DNA of 64,000 nt, from positions 1 to 64,000 of the forward strand of contig JACPYL010000025.1 of the NCBI GenBank assembly GCA_016196065.1, read 5' to 3'. Made by a program: the position numbers and the translations under genes. Positions 1 to 7,947 of this stretch are shown here, piece after piece (positions within the stretch are counted from its first letter, which is position 1; each line of letters starts with the position of its first letter). This DNA comes from Acidobacteriota bacterium (GTDB taxonomy: Bacteria > Acidobacteriota > Terriglobia > Terriglobales > Acidobacteriaceae). Under the pieces are notes generated by a model, which saw nothing but the letters and a program-made list of their open reading frames with translations, did not search any database and was not told the origin of the DNA.

Positions 1-356
1 AAACCGGTCATGAACTTGATATCGTCCATCGCAAACACGTTGGTCGGATCGACCATCGCGATGGTGAGCGACGCGCCTACGCGGCTGAGCGGGAGAATCT
101 GGTAGCGCTTGGCGGTTTCATACGGGATCAACTTGACGACAGCAGGATCGATTTCGAAATAGGAAAGATTGATGGCGGGCACGCCGTACTGGCGAGAAAG
201 GAAGTTGGTGACGTCCTCGTCGGAGAGGAATCCCAACTTGACGAGCGCCGACGCCAGACGGAGATGCGCTTCCTTCTGGAGTTTGGTCGCTTGTTCCAAC
301 TGCTCGGAAGTGATGACCTTTTCTTTGACGAGCAGGTCGCCCAGCCGTTGCGACAT
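1..356 (-). CDS. pilB: Type IV pilus assembly ATPase PilB, N-terminal part (truncated by window edge)
   Basis: Only the first 118 codons are inside the window; the gene runs off the left edge. The visible part is an MshEN-type N-terminal domain. It starts MSQRLGDLLVKEKVITSEQL, followed by LGFLSDEDVTNFLSRQYGVP, a stretch ending in the IPYETAKRYQILPL-type segment, and VDPTNVFAMDDIKFMTG. These are characteristic of PilB/GspE-type secretion ATPases, which power pilus extension or type II secretion at the inner membrane. The ATG at 354-356 follows a good ribosome site (AGGAGAG) about 3 bases upstream. The ATPase core is outside the window, so PilB versus GspE or MshE cannot be decided here. Confidence 0.8.
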   Translation of the reverse strand, partial: MSQRLGDLLVKEKVITSEQLEQATKLQKEAHLRLASALVKLGFLSDEDVTNFLSRQYGVPAINLSYFEIDPAVVKLIPYETAKRYQILPLSRVGASLTIAMVDPTNVFAMDDIKFMTG

Positions 357-697
357 ATCTCTCCTGTTTCCCGCGAACCTGGGGGGATGCGAAGCCGCTG
401 ATTTCCGAAGGGATCAGCGGAGGGTTTTTCGCACTGACACAAATTGTCAACGCAATGGGTAATTCCAAAAAGTAACTTAGGTACCTGTACTCCATCGCAG
501 AAAGCGATTGACCGCGCCAGTCGAGGCTCTTCTAGCCAGAAACACACGATTCACGCCTCCATCGAAGAGCTCCAGTACATGATCTTTAGTGCATGCGAGG
601 AACGATCCGGCAACATGTTTCGTGAGGACGCCCGAGCTACGGACCTTTGGCGAACACAACCGGTCTGCGCAGGCACTCTTAAGAAAATGCCGGGGGT
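357..697. other. Intergenic region between divergent pilB-like gene and xylanase
   Basis: This is 341 bases without a convincing gene between divergent genes. It should contain promoters for both sides. A perfect TTGACA (bases 445-450 on the minus strand) is present, but no good -10 lies at the right distance toward pilB. The short frames here look like noise. Confidence 0.5.
395..420. promoter_or_regulatory. Hairpin in the leader of the pilB-like gene
   Basis: A perfect 8-bp stem (CCGCTGAT at 395-402 and ATCAGCGG at 413-420) encloses a 10-base loop, about 40 bases upstream of the pilB start. On the plus strand it is followed by AGGGTTTTT and resembles a weak intrinsic terminator. On the minus strand it would sit in the 5' leader of pilB. 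Its role is unknown. Confidence 0.35.
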
Positions 698-1768
698 ATG
701 ATGCTGAGAATGAATCGAATCCTGCTGTGCATTGCATGCTGCTCGTTGGCGATAGGATCGGCGTCATCCCAAACGCTGCGGGAATCTGCCGCGCGCGCAG
801 GCGTCCTGATAGGTACAGCGGCTCAGCCCGAGCAACTGACCGAGCCATTGTATGGAGCAACCCTGGCGCGCGAGTTCAGCATGCTCGAGCCGGAAAACTC
901 TCTAAAGTGGGAAGTGGTGCATCCGAGCGAAGACAAGTTTGATTTCTCGCAGGGCGACCGGCTCGCGGCGTTTGCAGCTGCGCATCAGATGAACGTTCGC
1001 GGTCACACTCTGGTTTGGCATCAACAGAATCCTCCATGGCTGACGAAAGGGCAGCGCACTCCGGGCCAACTGGCCAAGCTTCTGGAGGAGCACATCAAGA
1101 CTGTTGTCGGCCATTACCGCGGCAAGGTGTTTGCCTGGGACGTAGTGAACGAGGCCTTCGATGAGGGCAAGAACGAGGGAAAATTGCGGAGCACGCTCTG
1201 GTATGACCAGCCGGGCATCGGCATGTCGGACAAGGGAACCTCCTACATTGAGCAGTGCTTCCGGTGGGCGCATGCGGCGGATCCCGATGCGCTTCTCTTC
1301 TATAACGAGGCGGGGGGAGAAGTCATGAACAAGAAATCCGACGCCGTCTATGCGATGGTGAAGGATTTCCGGCAACGGGGCGTGCCGATTGACGGAGTGG
1401 GGCTACAGATGCACATTCATCTTCATCCCGATGTCGAGTCCATTTCTGCAAACATCGCGCGCCTCACCGCACTGGGCGTGCAGGTGCACATTACCGAGTT
1501 GGACATAGCGCTCCCCGTGGATGCGGAGGGCAAAGCCAATCCTGCCGACCTCCAACTGCAAGCCGACACCTATCGCCAGATTGCCTCAGCCTGTCTGGCG
1601 CATAAGGGCTGCAGTGCGATCCAGACCTGGGGATTCACAGACAAATACTCCTGGATCCCGTGGTTCTCGAAGCACACGCAAGGAGCGGCGCTGCTGTTCG
1701 ATCGTGGGTATCGGCCGAAGCCCGCCTATGAGTCGCTGCGGAGTGTGCTGAACCAAAAGCATCGTTAG
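698..1768 (+). CDS. Secreted endo-1,4-beta-xylanase, glycoside hydrolase family 10
   Basis: A 356-residue GH10 enzyme predicted to hydrolyse beta-1,4-xylan with retention of configuration. An N-terminal signal peptide (hydrophobic ILLCIACCSLAIG, then ASS) precedes the catalytic barrel. Family landmarks are MLEPENSLKWE, GHTLVWHQQ, the acid/base glutamate E152 in WDVVNEAF and the nucleophile E267 in HITELD. The length is that of a single-domain GH10 enzyme with no binding module. Two adjacent ATGs open the frame and a third lies at codon 5 (MNRILL), which may be the true start. It stands alone; a second hemicellulase (GH51) lies about 10 kb away on the other strand. Confidence 0.93.
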   Translation: MMLRMNRILLCIACCSLAIGSASSQTLRESAARAGVLIGTAAQPEQLTEPLYGATLAREFSMLEPENSLKWEVVHPSEDKFDFSQGDRLAAFAAAHQMNVRGHTLVWHQQNPPWLTKGQRTPGQLAKLLEEHIKTVVGHYRGKVFAWDVVNEAFDEGKNEGKLRSTLWYDQPGIGMSDKGTSYIEQCFRWAHAADPDALLFYNEAGGEVMNKKSDAVYAMVKDFRQRGVPIDGVGLQMHIHLHPDVESISANIARLTALGVQVHITELDIALPVDAEGKANPADLQLQADTYRQIASACLAHKGCSAIQTWGFTDKYSWIPWFSKHTQGAALLFDRGYRPKPAYESLRSVLNQKHR

Positions 1769-1875
1769 GCGATGGTCGTTTGTCGTTAGGTTCCGGACGC
1801 CTACAGCAACGCAACTCCTTACAATGGCCCACCAGCAACCAGCTCCGCCGCGCTCTATAATGGGCCACGCGACCT
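1769..1875 (+). promoter_or_regulatory. Gap with family B repeat unit and candidate -10 for ntrY-like kinase
   Basis: The gap begins with GTCGTTTGTCGTTAGG, a single arm of the repeat family seen at 32481 and 34206. A perfect TATAAT sits at 1856-1861, only 14 bases before the GTG start of the kinase, with no convincing -35 box. If used, it would give a leader of only about 8 bases. Confidence 0.4.
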
Positions 1876-4116
1876 GTGCCCGATCCGATTCCAAACCGCG
1901 ACGAACGCAAGACCTCCGGCCGCCTCAAGGCCGTAATCACACTGGCGGTCGCGGCTTTTCTGCTCTTGGTGGTCCTGGTTTCCCAAGGATCCTTCAACCT
2001 GAAATTCATCAGCCCCGACAGCAACCAGCAGCTCCTTTTCTTCGTCGCGCTCTCGGCTCTGATCTTTCTGCTGTTTGTTTTTCTTTCCGTAGTATTGGCG
2101 CGCAATCTTCTCAAGCTCTGTGCGGAACGCCGCATGGGCGTGGCAGGATCGAAGTTTCGTACCCGGCTGGTCGTGGTCAGCCTGCTGCTCTCCATCCTTC
2201 CAGTGATTGTCATGTTTTGGTTCTCTTACGGATTGATGAACCGTTCGATCGACAAATGGTTTTCCCAGCCGGTCGAAGAGGTACGTGCGGACACGGCCGC
2301 AATGGCATCGTTGATTTCAGCCTATGCCGGTCAAAACGTGACCACGGAAGCGCAATCGATCGCACAAACGGAAGAGGTCCAGAAAGGATTGGACAGCGGA
2401 AATTTTTCGGCGGTGCAAGGAGAACTCCACGAGCATATAGCGACGTTGCAGGGTGGATTCGTGATCGCCCTCACCAACGGGAACATTGTAGTGAGCCTTT
2501 CAATGCCGATGTCGTGGATCGAGATCAAAGACAGGTTCCCGCTGCAAGCAGCTTTGCGCGGAGAGCATCCACACTTCCAGTGGCAACAGATGGATTACAT
2601 GGTGGGAGCGGCGAAGGCGGGAACACACACGATTGTCGTTGCCATGCCGTTGCCTGCGAAGTTTGCAGAGACCGAAAAACAGATTCAGGAAAGCCAGCAG
2701 CGCTACATCGAACTGGCCAAGCAACGCAAACTCGTGCGCCGGACGTACATCGGTTTTCTGTCTCTTCTTACGGTGCTCGTGCTTTTCGCTTCGACCTGGC
2801 TGGCACTTTTCTTGTCGAAACTGGTGAACCGGCCCGTGGCTGCGCTCGCGGCAGGGACGGAAGCAATTTCCAAGGGACAACTCGACTATCGCGTCGATAT
2901 TCGCGCGACCGACGAACTGGCGGAACTGGTGCAGTCGTTCAATAGTATGGCGGAGCAGCTGCAATCCAGCCGCACCATGATTGAAGCGTCCAGCCGCGAT
3001 CTCGGAGCGGCTAACGAAGCACTCGAACGACGCCGTCGCTACATCGAAACCATCCTGGAGAGTATCCCGACGGGCGTGATTTCGATCGACGCCTCGCGCC
3101 GCGTGACGTTGGTGAATGCAGCGCTGTTGCGGATGTTCTATTCCGACCGGCCGGACCATACCAACCCGTCAGCCCTGACTGGCGAGCGCGTGGGAGACGT
3201 TTTGCCGGGCGACATGCTCGACGATCTCGAACCACTCCTGCGACGCGCCGACCGCATGGGAATGACGGCTTCCAACCTGGAGCTGACAACTCCGCACGCG
3301 AAATTGAATGTGGCAGTTACCGTGTCTGCACTGGCCCATGGCGCGCAACGCCTGGGATACGTGCTTGTGTTTGAGGACCTCACGGACCTGCTGCGCGCGC
3401 AGAAACAAGCAGCGTGGAGGGAAGTTGCCCGCCGGGTGGCCCATGAGATCAAGAATCCATTGACTCCAATCGCGCTCTCCGCGGAGCGCATTCAGCGCCA
3501 TCTCGGACGCGGCGGCGTTCCTGACGAAGCTTCCCAGAAAGTGATTCTCGCGTGCGCGGAAACCATCGGGAACGCGGTCGCCACGGTTCGGGAACTCGTC
3601 GATGAATTTTCTGTGCTGGCTCGCTTCCCCGCTTCTCATCCGCAACCCGCCAGTCTGAACCAACTGGTGGAGAGCGCACTCACGATGTTTAATGGAAGAT
3701 TGGATGGAATTCGTGTGCACACCGAACTGTCTGCGGACTTGCCAAGCGTGATGGCCGATCCGGAAGCGATCAAGAGAGCGATCGCGAACCTGGTCGACAA
3801 TGCGGCCGAGGCCATGCGGGACACCATGGTTCGCGAAATCAGAATTTCGACCGCGCTTCTCGCCAGCCACGACACGGTGGAACTGGTCGTGTCCGATACT
3901 GGCCACGGCGTGTCTCCTGAAGTCAAGGAGCGGCTCTTCCTTCCTTATTTTTCCACCAAGCAGCGCGGCACAGGACTAGGTCTCGCGATTGTTGGCCGGA
4001 TCGTGGAAGATCATCACGGGTCGATTCGAGTGGAAGAAAACAAACCCATGGGCAGTCGCTTTATAGTGGAGTTGCCAATAGCGATTGAATCGATCAGCAC
4101 TCCGGCAGCAAGTTAA
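1876..4116 (+). CDS. NtrY-like membrane sensor histidine kinase
   Basis: A 746-residue sensor kinase. Three hydrophobic segments lie near the N-terminus (about residues 19-37, 53-76 and 97-118). A periplasmic or sensory stretch follows, then a fourth membrane segment (about 290-313), HAMP (RPVAALAAGTEAISKG), PAS (about 390-500), HisKA with phospho-acceptor H523 in VAHEIKNPLTPIALSAERI, and an HATPase domain (NLVDNAAEAM, VSDTGHGVS, GTGLGLAIVGRIV). The arrangement and the ERI motif after the His box match NtrY, the kinase of nitrogen-related NtrYX systems. The start is GTG. The response regulator gene starts 2 bases downstream, so the pair is surely co-transcribed. The actual signal is unknown. 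Confidence 0.87.
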   Translation: MPDPIPNRDERKTSGRLKAVITLAVAAFLLLVVLVSQGSFNLKFISPDSNQQLLFFVALSALIFLLFVFLSVVLARNLLKLCAERRMGVAGSKFRTRLVVVSLLLSILPVIVMFWFSYGLMNRSIDKWFSQPVEEVRADTAAMASLISAYAGQNVTTEAQSIAQTEEVQKGLDSGNFSAVQGELHEHIATLQGGFVIALTNGNIVVSLSMPMSWIEIKDRFPLQAALRGEHPHFQWQQMDYMVGAAKAGTHTIVVAMPLPAKFAETEKQIQESQQRYIELAKQRKLVRRTYIGFLSLLTVLVLFASTWLALFLSKLVNRPVAALAAGTEAISKGQLDYRVDIRATDELAELVQSFNSMAEQLQSSRTMIEASSRDLGAANEALERRRRYIETILESIPTGVISIDASRRVTLVNAALLRMFYSDRPDHTNPSALTGERVGDVLPGDMLDDLEPLLRRADRMGMTASNLELTTPHAKLNVAVTVSALAHGAQRLGYVLVFEDLTDLLRAQKQAAWREVARRVAHEIKNPLTPIALSAERIQRHLGRGGVPDEASQKVILACAETIGNAVATVRELVDEFSVLARFPASHPQPASLNQLVESALTMFNGRLDGIRVHTELSADLPSVMADPEAIKRAIANLVDNAAEAMRDTMVREIRISTALLASHDTVELVVSDTGHGVSPEVKERLFLPYFSTKQRGTGLGLAIVGRIVEDHHGSIRVEENKPMGSRFIVELPIAIESISTPAAS

Positions 4117-4118
4117 GC

Positions 4119-5474
4119 ATGGCGCAAATTCTCATTGTGGACGACGAATCCGGGATCCGCGAATCCCTTACGGGCATTCTCGAGGACGAAGGCTACCAGG
4201 CCGCTGCAAGTCCGAGTGGAGAGGATTGCCTTGAACGGCTGGGCAAATCCAGCTTCGACGTCGTCCTGCTCGACATATGGCTGCCGGGGATGGATGGACT
4301 GGAAGCACTCGAGAAAATTCGCGCGCTTGAAGATCCACCGGAAGTGATCATGATCTCAGGCCATGGCACGATTGAGACGGCGGTTCGCGCGACCAAACTC
4401 GGAGCCTACGATTTCGCGGAAAAGCCGCTCTCGCTGGAGAAAACTCTCATCCTGGTAAAGAATGCCGTCGAGGCACGGCGCCTGCGGCATGAGAATCGCG
4501 ATCTCAAGAAACAGTTGCAGGTAAAAAGCGTAATCGTTGGCGATAGCGTGCCCATGAAAGCGTTGCGCCAACAAATTGGACTGATGGCGCCGACCAACGG
4601 ACGCGTTCTGATTTACGGCGAGTCTGGCACTGGCAAAGAGTTGGTCGCGCATGCCATCCACATGCAAAGCCTTCGCAAGGACGAAACTTTCGTCGAGATC
4701 AACTGCGCAGCCATCCCTGAAGATCTGATCGAGAGCGAATTATTCGGTCATCGCAAGCTTTCTTTTCCGGGAGCAACTGACGACAAAGAAGGTAAATTTC
4801 AAAAAGCGGATCGCGGGACACTGTTTCTGGACGAAGTCGGCGACATGAGTTTGAAAACGCAGTCCAAAGTGTTGCGGACACTCGAACAGCAAAGATTTAC
4901 GCCGGTGGGCAGCGACGATGACATCACGGTCGATACGCGCGTGATTGCGTCGACGAATAAAGATCTGGAAGAAGAAATTTCACGCGGAAACTTTCGCGAA
5001 GACCTCTTCTACCGGCTCAACGTGATTCCGTTTGTCGTGCCGCCGCTGCGCGAGCGAAAGGAAGATATCCCTCTCCTCGCGCGACATTTCATGAAGGAAT
5101 TTGCGTCTGCCTACGGGCGACGCCTGCGCGAAATTACCGATGAAGCCATTTCCGTTCTGAGCCGCTATTCCTGGCCAGGCAATGTGCGTGAACTGCGCAA
5201 CGTGATCGAGCGAATCGTGATCATGAATCCGACGACCACGCGCTTCGAGCGCAAGCACTTGCCGCCCTTGGTCTATCGCGACGGCAGCCGCCGGGCCGCT
5301 GGCACCGAGGGCTCGACACTGCACCAGGCACGCGCCGCTTACGAGCGCGATTACATCCTCAAGAAACTCGACGAGAATCACGGCAACGTAAGCCGCACTG
5401 CGGAAGTGCTGGGGCTGGAGCGAAGCCATCTGTACCGGAAGATGAAGAGCCTGGGAATCGCAGCTAAAGAATGA
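4119..5474 (+). CDS. NtrX/NtrC-family sigma-54-type response regulator with altered GAFTGA loop
   Basis: A 451-residue regulator: receiver domain (acidic pair DDE at 8-10, phospho-acceptor D52, K102), AAA+ domain with Walker A GESGTGKE (167-174) and Walker B TLFLDEVGD, and a C-terminal Fis-type helix-turn-helix (NVSRTAEVLGLERSHLYRKM). It is the partner of the adjacent NtrY-like kinase. The loop that contacts sigma-54, normally GAFTGA, reads LSFPGA (residues 214-219, bases 4758-4775), preceded by FGHRK rather than FGHEK. The first Gly, the following Ala and the critical Thr are all changed, so classical sigma-54 activation is doubtful. The receiver, ATP site and DNA-binding domain look intact, so the protein probably regulates transcription in another way. 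Confidence 0.88.
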   Translation: MAQILIVDDESGIRESLTGILEDEGYQAAASPSGEDCLERLGKSSFDVVLLDIWLPGMDGLEALEKIRALEDPPEVIMISGHGTIETAVRATKLGAYDFAEKPLSLEKTLILVKNAVEARRLRHENRDLKKQLQVKSVIVGDSVPMKALRQQIGLMAPTNGRVLIYGESGTGKELVAHAIHMQSLRKDETFVEINCAAIPEDLIESELFGHRKLSFPGATDDKEGKFQKADRGTLFLDEVGDMSLKTQSKVLRTLEQQRFTPVGSDDDITVDTRVIASTNKDLEEEISRGNFREDLFYRLNVIPFVVPPLRERKEDIPLLARHFMKEFASAYGRRLREITDEAISVLSRYSWPGNVRELRNVIERIVIMNPTTTRFERKHLPPLVYRDGSRRAAGTEGSTLHQARAAYERDYILKKLDENHGNVSRTAEVLGLERSHLYRKMKSLGIAAKE

Positions 5475-5477
5475 AAA

Positions 5478-5621
5478 GACAGGTGTCAGAAAAACAGGTG
5501 TCAGGTCCTAGTTGTCAGGTGTCAGGAAAAACAACATCACGCTCGCTTAGCAGTGCGGAAGGACAATCTGAAGTAGTTTTGGTTTTTCCTGAGACCTAAC
5601 ACCTAATACCTGAGACCTGTC
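5478..5621. repeat. Imperfect inverted repeat, family D (AGGTGTCAGGT units)
   Basis: The left arm holds several copies of an AGGTGTCAGG-like unit. The right arm is its inverted counterpart. By hand, 5493-5532 matches the reverse complement of 5582-5621 at 33 of 40 positions, including a perfectly conserved CAGGAAAAAC end. It fills the gap between two convergent genes (the NtrX-like regulator and the HATPase protein) and could fold into a long hairpin with a T-rich end, so it may also work as a terminator. Confidence 0.75.
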
Positions 5622-5622
5622 T

Positions 5623-6135
5623 CTACCTTTTGATCATATGAATCTCGGTTCCGTTTTTGTGGAACCGGACTTCATCCATCAACTGGTTGATGAGGTAGAT
5701 GCCGCGGCCGTGGTTGGAAAAGATATTGTCGCCCGCACAGGGATCAGGAATCTTGCTGACATCGAAACCGGGACCGGGATCGCGCACCACAATCAACATC
5801 CCGTGAGTTTCGTCGCAGGCTACATCGCATTCGATAATTTTTGTGGGATCGGAACTCGCGCCATGCACCACCGCGTTCGACAGCGCTTCCGCCAACGCAA
5901 GCTCAATGCTGTCCTCGCGCCCTTCCGCGCATTTCATTTCCCGGACCACGTTCATGACGCTCTGCACCACGGGATCGACGGCCTTGCGGTCAGCGCAAAG
6001 TGTCACACTGAGCTTCAGGACCAGCTTTTGTGAGTCAAAGTTACAGCCCGGCTGTTGTGGATCGGTCGGTGAGGAAGAATCGGACATAGGTGGCTGGAGC
6101 GTTCTCATCTCGGGCCTCATGCTGCAAACTGCCAC
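5623..6135 (-). CDS. RsbW/SpoIIAB-type anti-sigma regulatory ATPase
   Basis: A single HATPase_c_2 domain of about 130 residues with an N-box (ELALAEALSNAVVHGAS), G1 box (VVRDPGPGFDVSKI) and the G2 region NHGRGIYLINQLMDEV. There is no dimerisation/His domain. Proteins of this type are serine kinases that bind sigma factors or phosphorylate anti-sigma antagonists (STAS proteins); no such partner lies next to it. The frame opens at 6135, but the N-terminal 16 residues look unstructured and the ATG at 6087 (MSDSSSPTD) is an equally likely start. Neither has a clear ribosome site. The target is unknown. Confidence 0.8.
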   Translation of the reverse strand: MAVCSMRPEMRTLQPPMSDSSSPTDPQQPGCNFDSQKLVLKLSVTLCADRKAVDPVVQSVMNVVREMKCAEGREDSIELALAEALSNAVVHGASSDPTKIIECDVACDETHGMLIVVRDPGPGFDVSKIPDPCAGDNIFSNHGRGIYLINQLMDEVRFHKNGTEIHMIKR

Positions 6136-6225
6136 TATTAAGATGCAAAAGGCCGTTCTGCGATTCTAGGCATTCGGGGACAGAGTTGCAAATATTCTTA
6201 TGGCCAGGGATTCGCCCTTTAGGGT

Positions 6226-7215
6226 CTAGACTTTAGCTTTCTTGAACGTCCAGTTTTCGGACACTTCGGGCATGTTCTCGGGCCGTACCGGCCCGGCGAT
6301 CTGCTCCAATTGCCGCCGCCAATCCAGTTCTTCCACGAACTGCCGCGACTCACGCCATCCCGGCTGCACTTTCACGAAGAGTTCGAGGTAGACCTTCGTG
6401 CCAACCATTTTCTCGATATCCATGCGGGCGTGCGTCCCAATCGTTTTCAACATGGAGCCGCCCTTGCCCACCAGAATCGCCTTCTGGCTTGGCCGATCGC
6501 AATAAATCGTCGCCGCGATGCGCGTGAGTTTCGCGCCCTCTTCATATTGATCCACCATCACCGAAACCGCGTGCGGAACTTCTTCGCGCGTCTGAAACAG
6601 GACATGTTCGCGAATTGATTCCGCAACCATGAAACGCAGGGGCTGGTCCGTGACCTGATCCTCGGGAAAGTAGCGCGGGCCCTTTGGCATCGCTTTCAGA
6701 ACATATTGCAGGAGTTCGTCCAACCCTTTTTTTCGCAACGCGGAGATGGGAATGATTTCCTTGAAATCGTGCAGTGGCTGGAACTTTGTGATCAGTGGCA
6801 ACAGGTCGCGCTTGTCGGCGAGCAAGTCGATCTTATTGAGCAGCAGGAAGACAGGAGTGCCGGATTTTTTGACCAGATCGAGAACCACCACGTCCTCGTC
6901 CGACCATTTGCGCCTGGCGTCGACGATCAGCAGGATCAGCTGGCATCCATGCAGAGCTTCCTGCACGTCGGACATCATCTTGCGGCCTAGCGATGAATCG
7001 GGACGGTGCACGCCGGGCGTGTCGATCAGGACGATCTGTCCGGCATCGCGCCCCTTTTTCACGGGGACGTTGATGATGCCAAGGATGCGGTTGCGCGTGG
7101 TTTGCGGCTTGGGCGAAATGATGGCAATCTTCTCGCCGACCAACGCGTTCAGCAACGTGCTCTTGCCCGCGTTCGGGCGTCCGAGAATACAGGCGAATCC
7201 GGAGTGGAAGGACAT
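6226..7215 (-). CDS. era: GTPase Era
   Basis: Era is a small-subunit maturation GTPase that binds the 3' end of 16S rRNA. G1 (GRPNAGKST), G3 (DTPGVH), G4 (NKIDL) and the SALRKKG G5 region are present, followed by the C-terminal KH domain (AILVGKGGSMLKTIG). The open frame extends to 7260, but its first 15 codons are made of intergenic repeat sequence (AGCTCCTGGCGTCTAGCG type). The ATG at 7213-7215 (MSFHSGFACILGRPNAGKS) matches the family N-terminus and gives 329 residues, so that start was chosen. ybeY and phoH, other ribosome-related genes, lie a few kb upstream on the same strand. Confidence 0.95.
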   Translation of the reverse strand: MSFHSGFACILGRPNAGKSTLLNALVGEKIAIISPKPQTTRNRILGIINVPVKKGRDAGQIVLIDTPGVHRPDSSLGRKMMSDVQEALHGCQLILLIVDARRKWSDEDVVVLDLVKKSGTPVFLLLNKIDLLADKRDLLPLITKFQPLHDFKEIIPISALRKKGLDELLQYVLKAMPKGPRYFPEDQVTDQPLRFMVAESIREHVLFQTREEVPHAVSVMVDQYEEGAKLTRIAATIYCDRPSQKAILVGKGGSMLKTIGTHARMDIEKMVGTKVYLELFVKVQPGWRESRQFVEELDWRRQLEQIAGPVRPENMPEVSENWTFKKAKV

Positions 7216-7216
7216 T

Positions 7217-7260
7217 GATGCAGCTCTTAGCTCCTGGCGTCTAGCGTTCAGCTCAGACAC
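7217..7260. repeat. Intergenic repeat arm, family E, upstream of era
   Basis: The bases contain AGCTCTTAGCTCCTGGCG and GTCTAGCGTTCAGCTCAG, imperfect repeats of an AGCTC-based unit like those at 22205, 30985 and 47195. The arm is read through by the open frame of era, which creates a spurious N-terminal extension. Confidence 0.5.
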
Positions 7261-7331
7261 TATGAGAACACGTTTTCGCGGGAAGGGACAATCATGGGGT
7301 CAGCGACAGCGGACTTCCAAGTCCTAAACCG

Positions 7332-7904
7332 TCATCGAGATCCTAGTGCGCGGCGCGCCTTGGAGAAATCGCCAGTGCGGCTGGTCCAGTTACTGGCCAG
7401 GGTTGCGAGGGCCCAGATGACGGCGAAGATCAGGAAAGGCTTGCTTGCCGGTACGCGTGCACGCCACGCACAGACCGCGCCCAGAGTCGGAACCAGCGCC
7501 GAGGAGGTTACGCCTGCCGACCACATGATTGCTTTCGCCATCGGGCTCGCAGCCTGCATTGAGACCTTCTCCGTCTGCACGCCGAAAAACGGGAGACGTT
7601 CGAACACCCATCGCAGTACTCCGGGATACGCTTCCGGATTGCCGGTCCCACCAACCGTGTAGAAGGCGAAGCGAATACCGACGAGGCGCCCGACAAACCA
7701 ATGTGCGATGCCGTGGCAGAAGAAATAGAGGAGTATCCAAGCCGAGGTCATGCCGGCGATAGCCAATGGCTTTGAACTGGCCGAACGCGCTGCGGCGAGA
7801 GCACCGCCTGCCGCTACGATTCCGGCAATTTGCAGGATGTTTCCTGCCGGAACTGACAGACGGCCAAAGACATTCCTCTTGGGAAACGGATTCTGATTAT
7901 TCAT
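7332..7904 (-). CDS. Integral membrane protein with HxxxH motif, function unknown
   Basis: A 190-residue protein with about five hydrophobic segments (around residues 22-40, 48-72, 74-86, 124-148 and 155-172). In the second segment FFCHGIAHWFVGRLVGIRF places H64 and H68 in an HxxxH spacing inside the membrane. This recalls the HExxH motif of M50 site-2 proteases, but the catalytic Glu is replaced by Gly and no downstream DG motif is seen. Activity as a protease is therefore not supported. It lies between era and corC on the same strand; family unknown to me. Confidence 0.7.
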   Translation of the reverse strand: MNNQNPFPKRNVFGRLSVPAGNILQIAGIVAAGGALAAARSASSKPLAIAGMTSAWILLYFFCHGIAHWFVGRLVGIRFAFYTVGGTGNPEAYPGVLRWVFERLPFFGVQTEKVSMQAASPMAKAIMWSAGVTSSALVPTLGAVCAWRARVPASKPFLIFAVIWALATLASNWTSRTGDFSKARRALGSR

Positions 7905-7947
7905 GGATGGCCTCGAAGCGCGCGGCTCGAAGCCCGCAGCCTATATC

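Noticed and set aside
118-547. Two minus-strand frames of 125 and 139 codons around the pilB start
   Set aside because: They overlap pilB in other frames; the pilB frame has clear PilB-type segments and a ribosome site.
2801-2816. Sigma-54-like promoter motif (TGGCACTTTTCTTGT)
   Set aside because: It lies inside the coding sequence of the NtrY-like kinase and departs from the consensus TTGC at the -12 element.
1824-2945. A 373-codon plus-strand frame overlapping ntrY in another frame
   Set aside because: It is rich in Arg/Pro/Gly and shares its region with the NtrY-like kinase, which has conserved domains.
5478-5621. Repeat cluster as a CRISPR array
   Set aside because: The units are 8-14 bases, imperfect, arranged as dyads, and there are no uniform spacers or cas genes nearby. 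The same argument rejects all other repeat sites.
7213-7260. N-terminal extension of Era as a real sequence
   Set aside because: The additional 15 residues are encoded by repeat DNA, and the family starts at MSFHSG.
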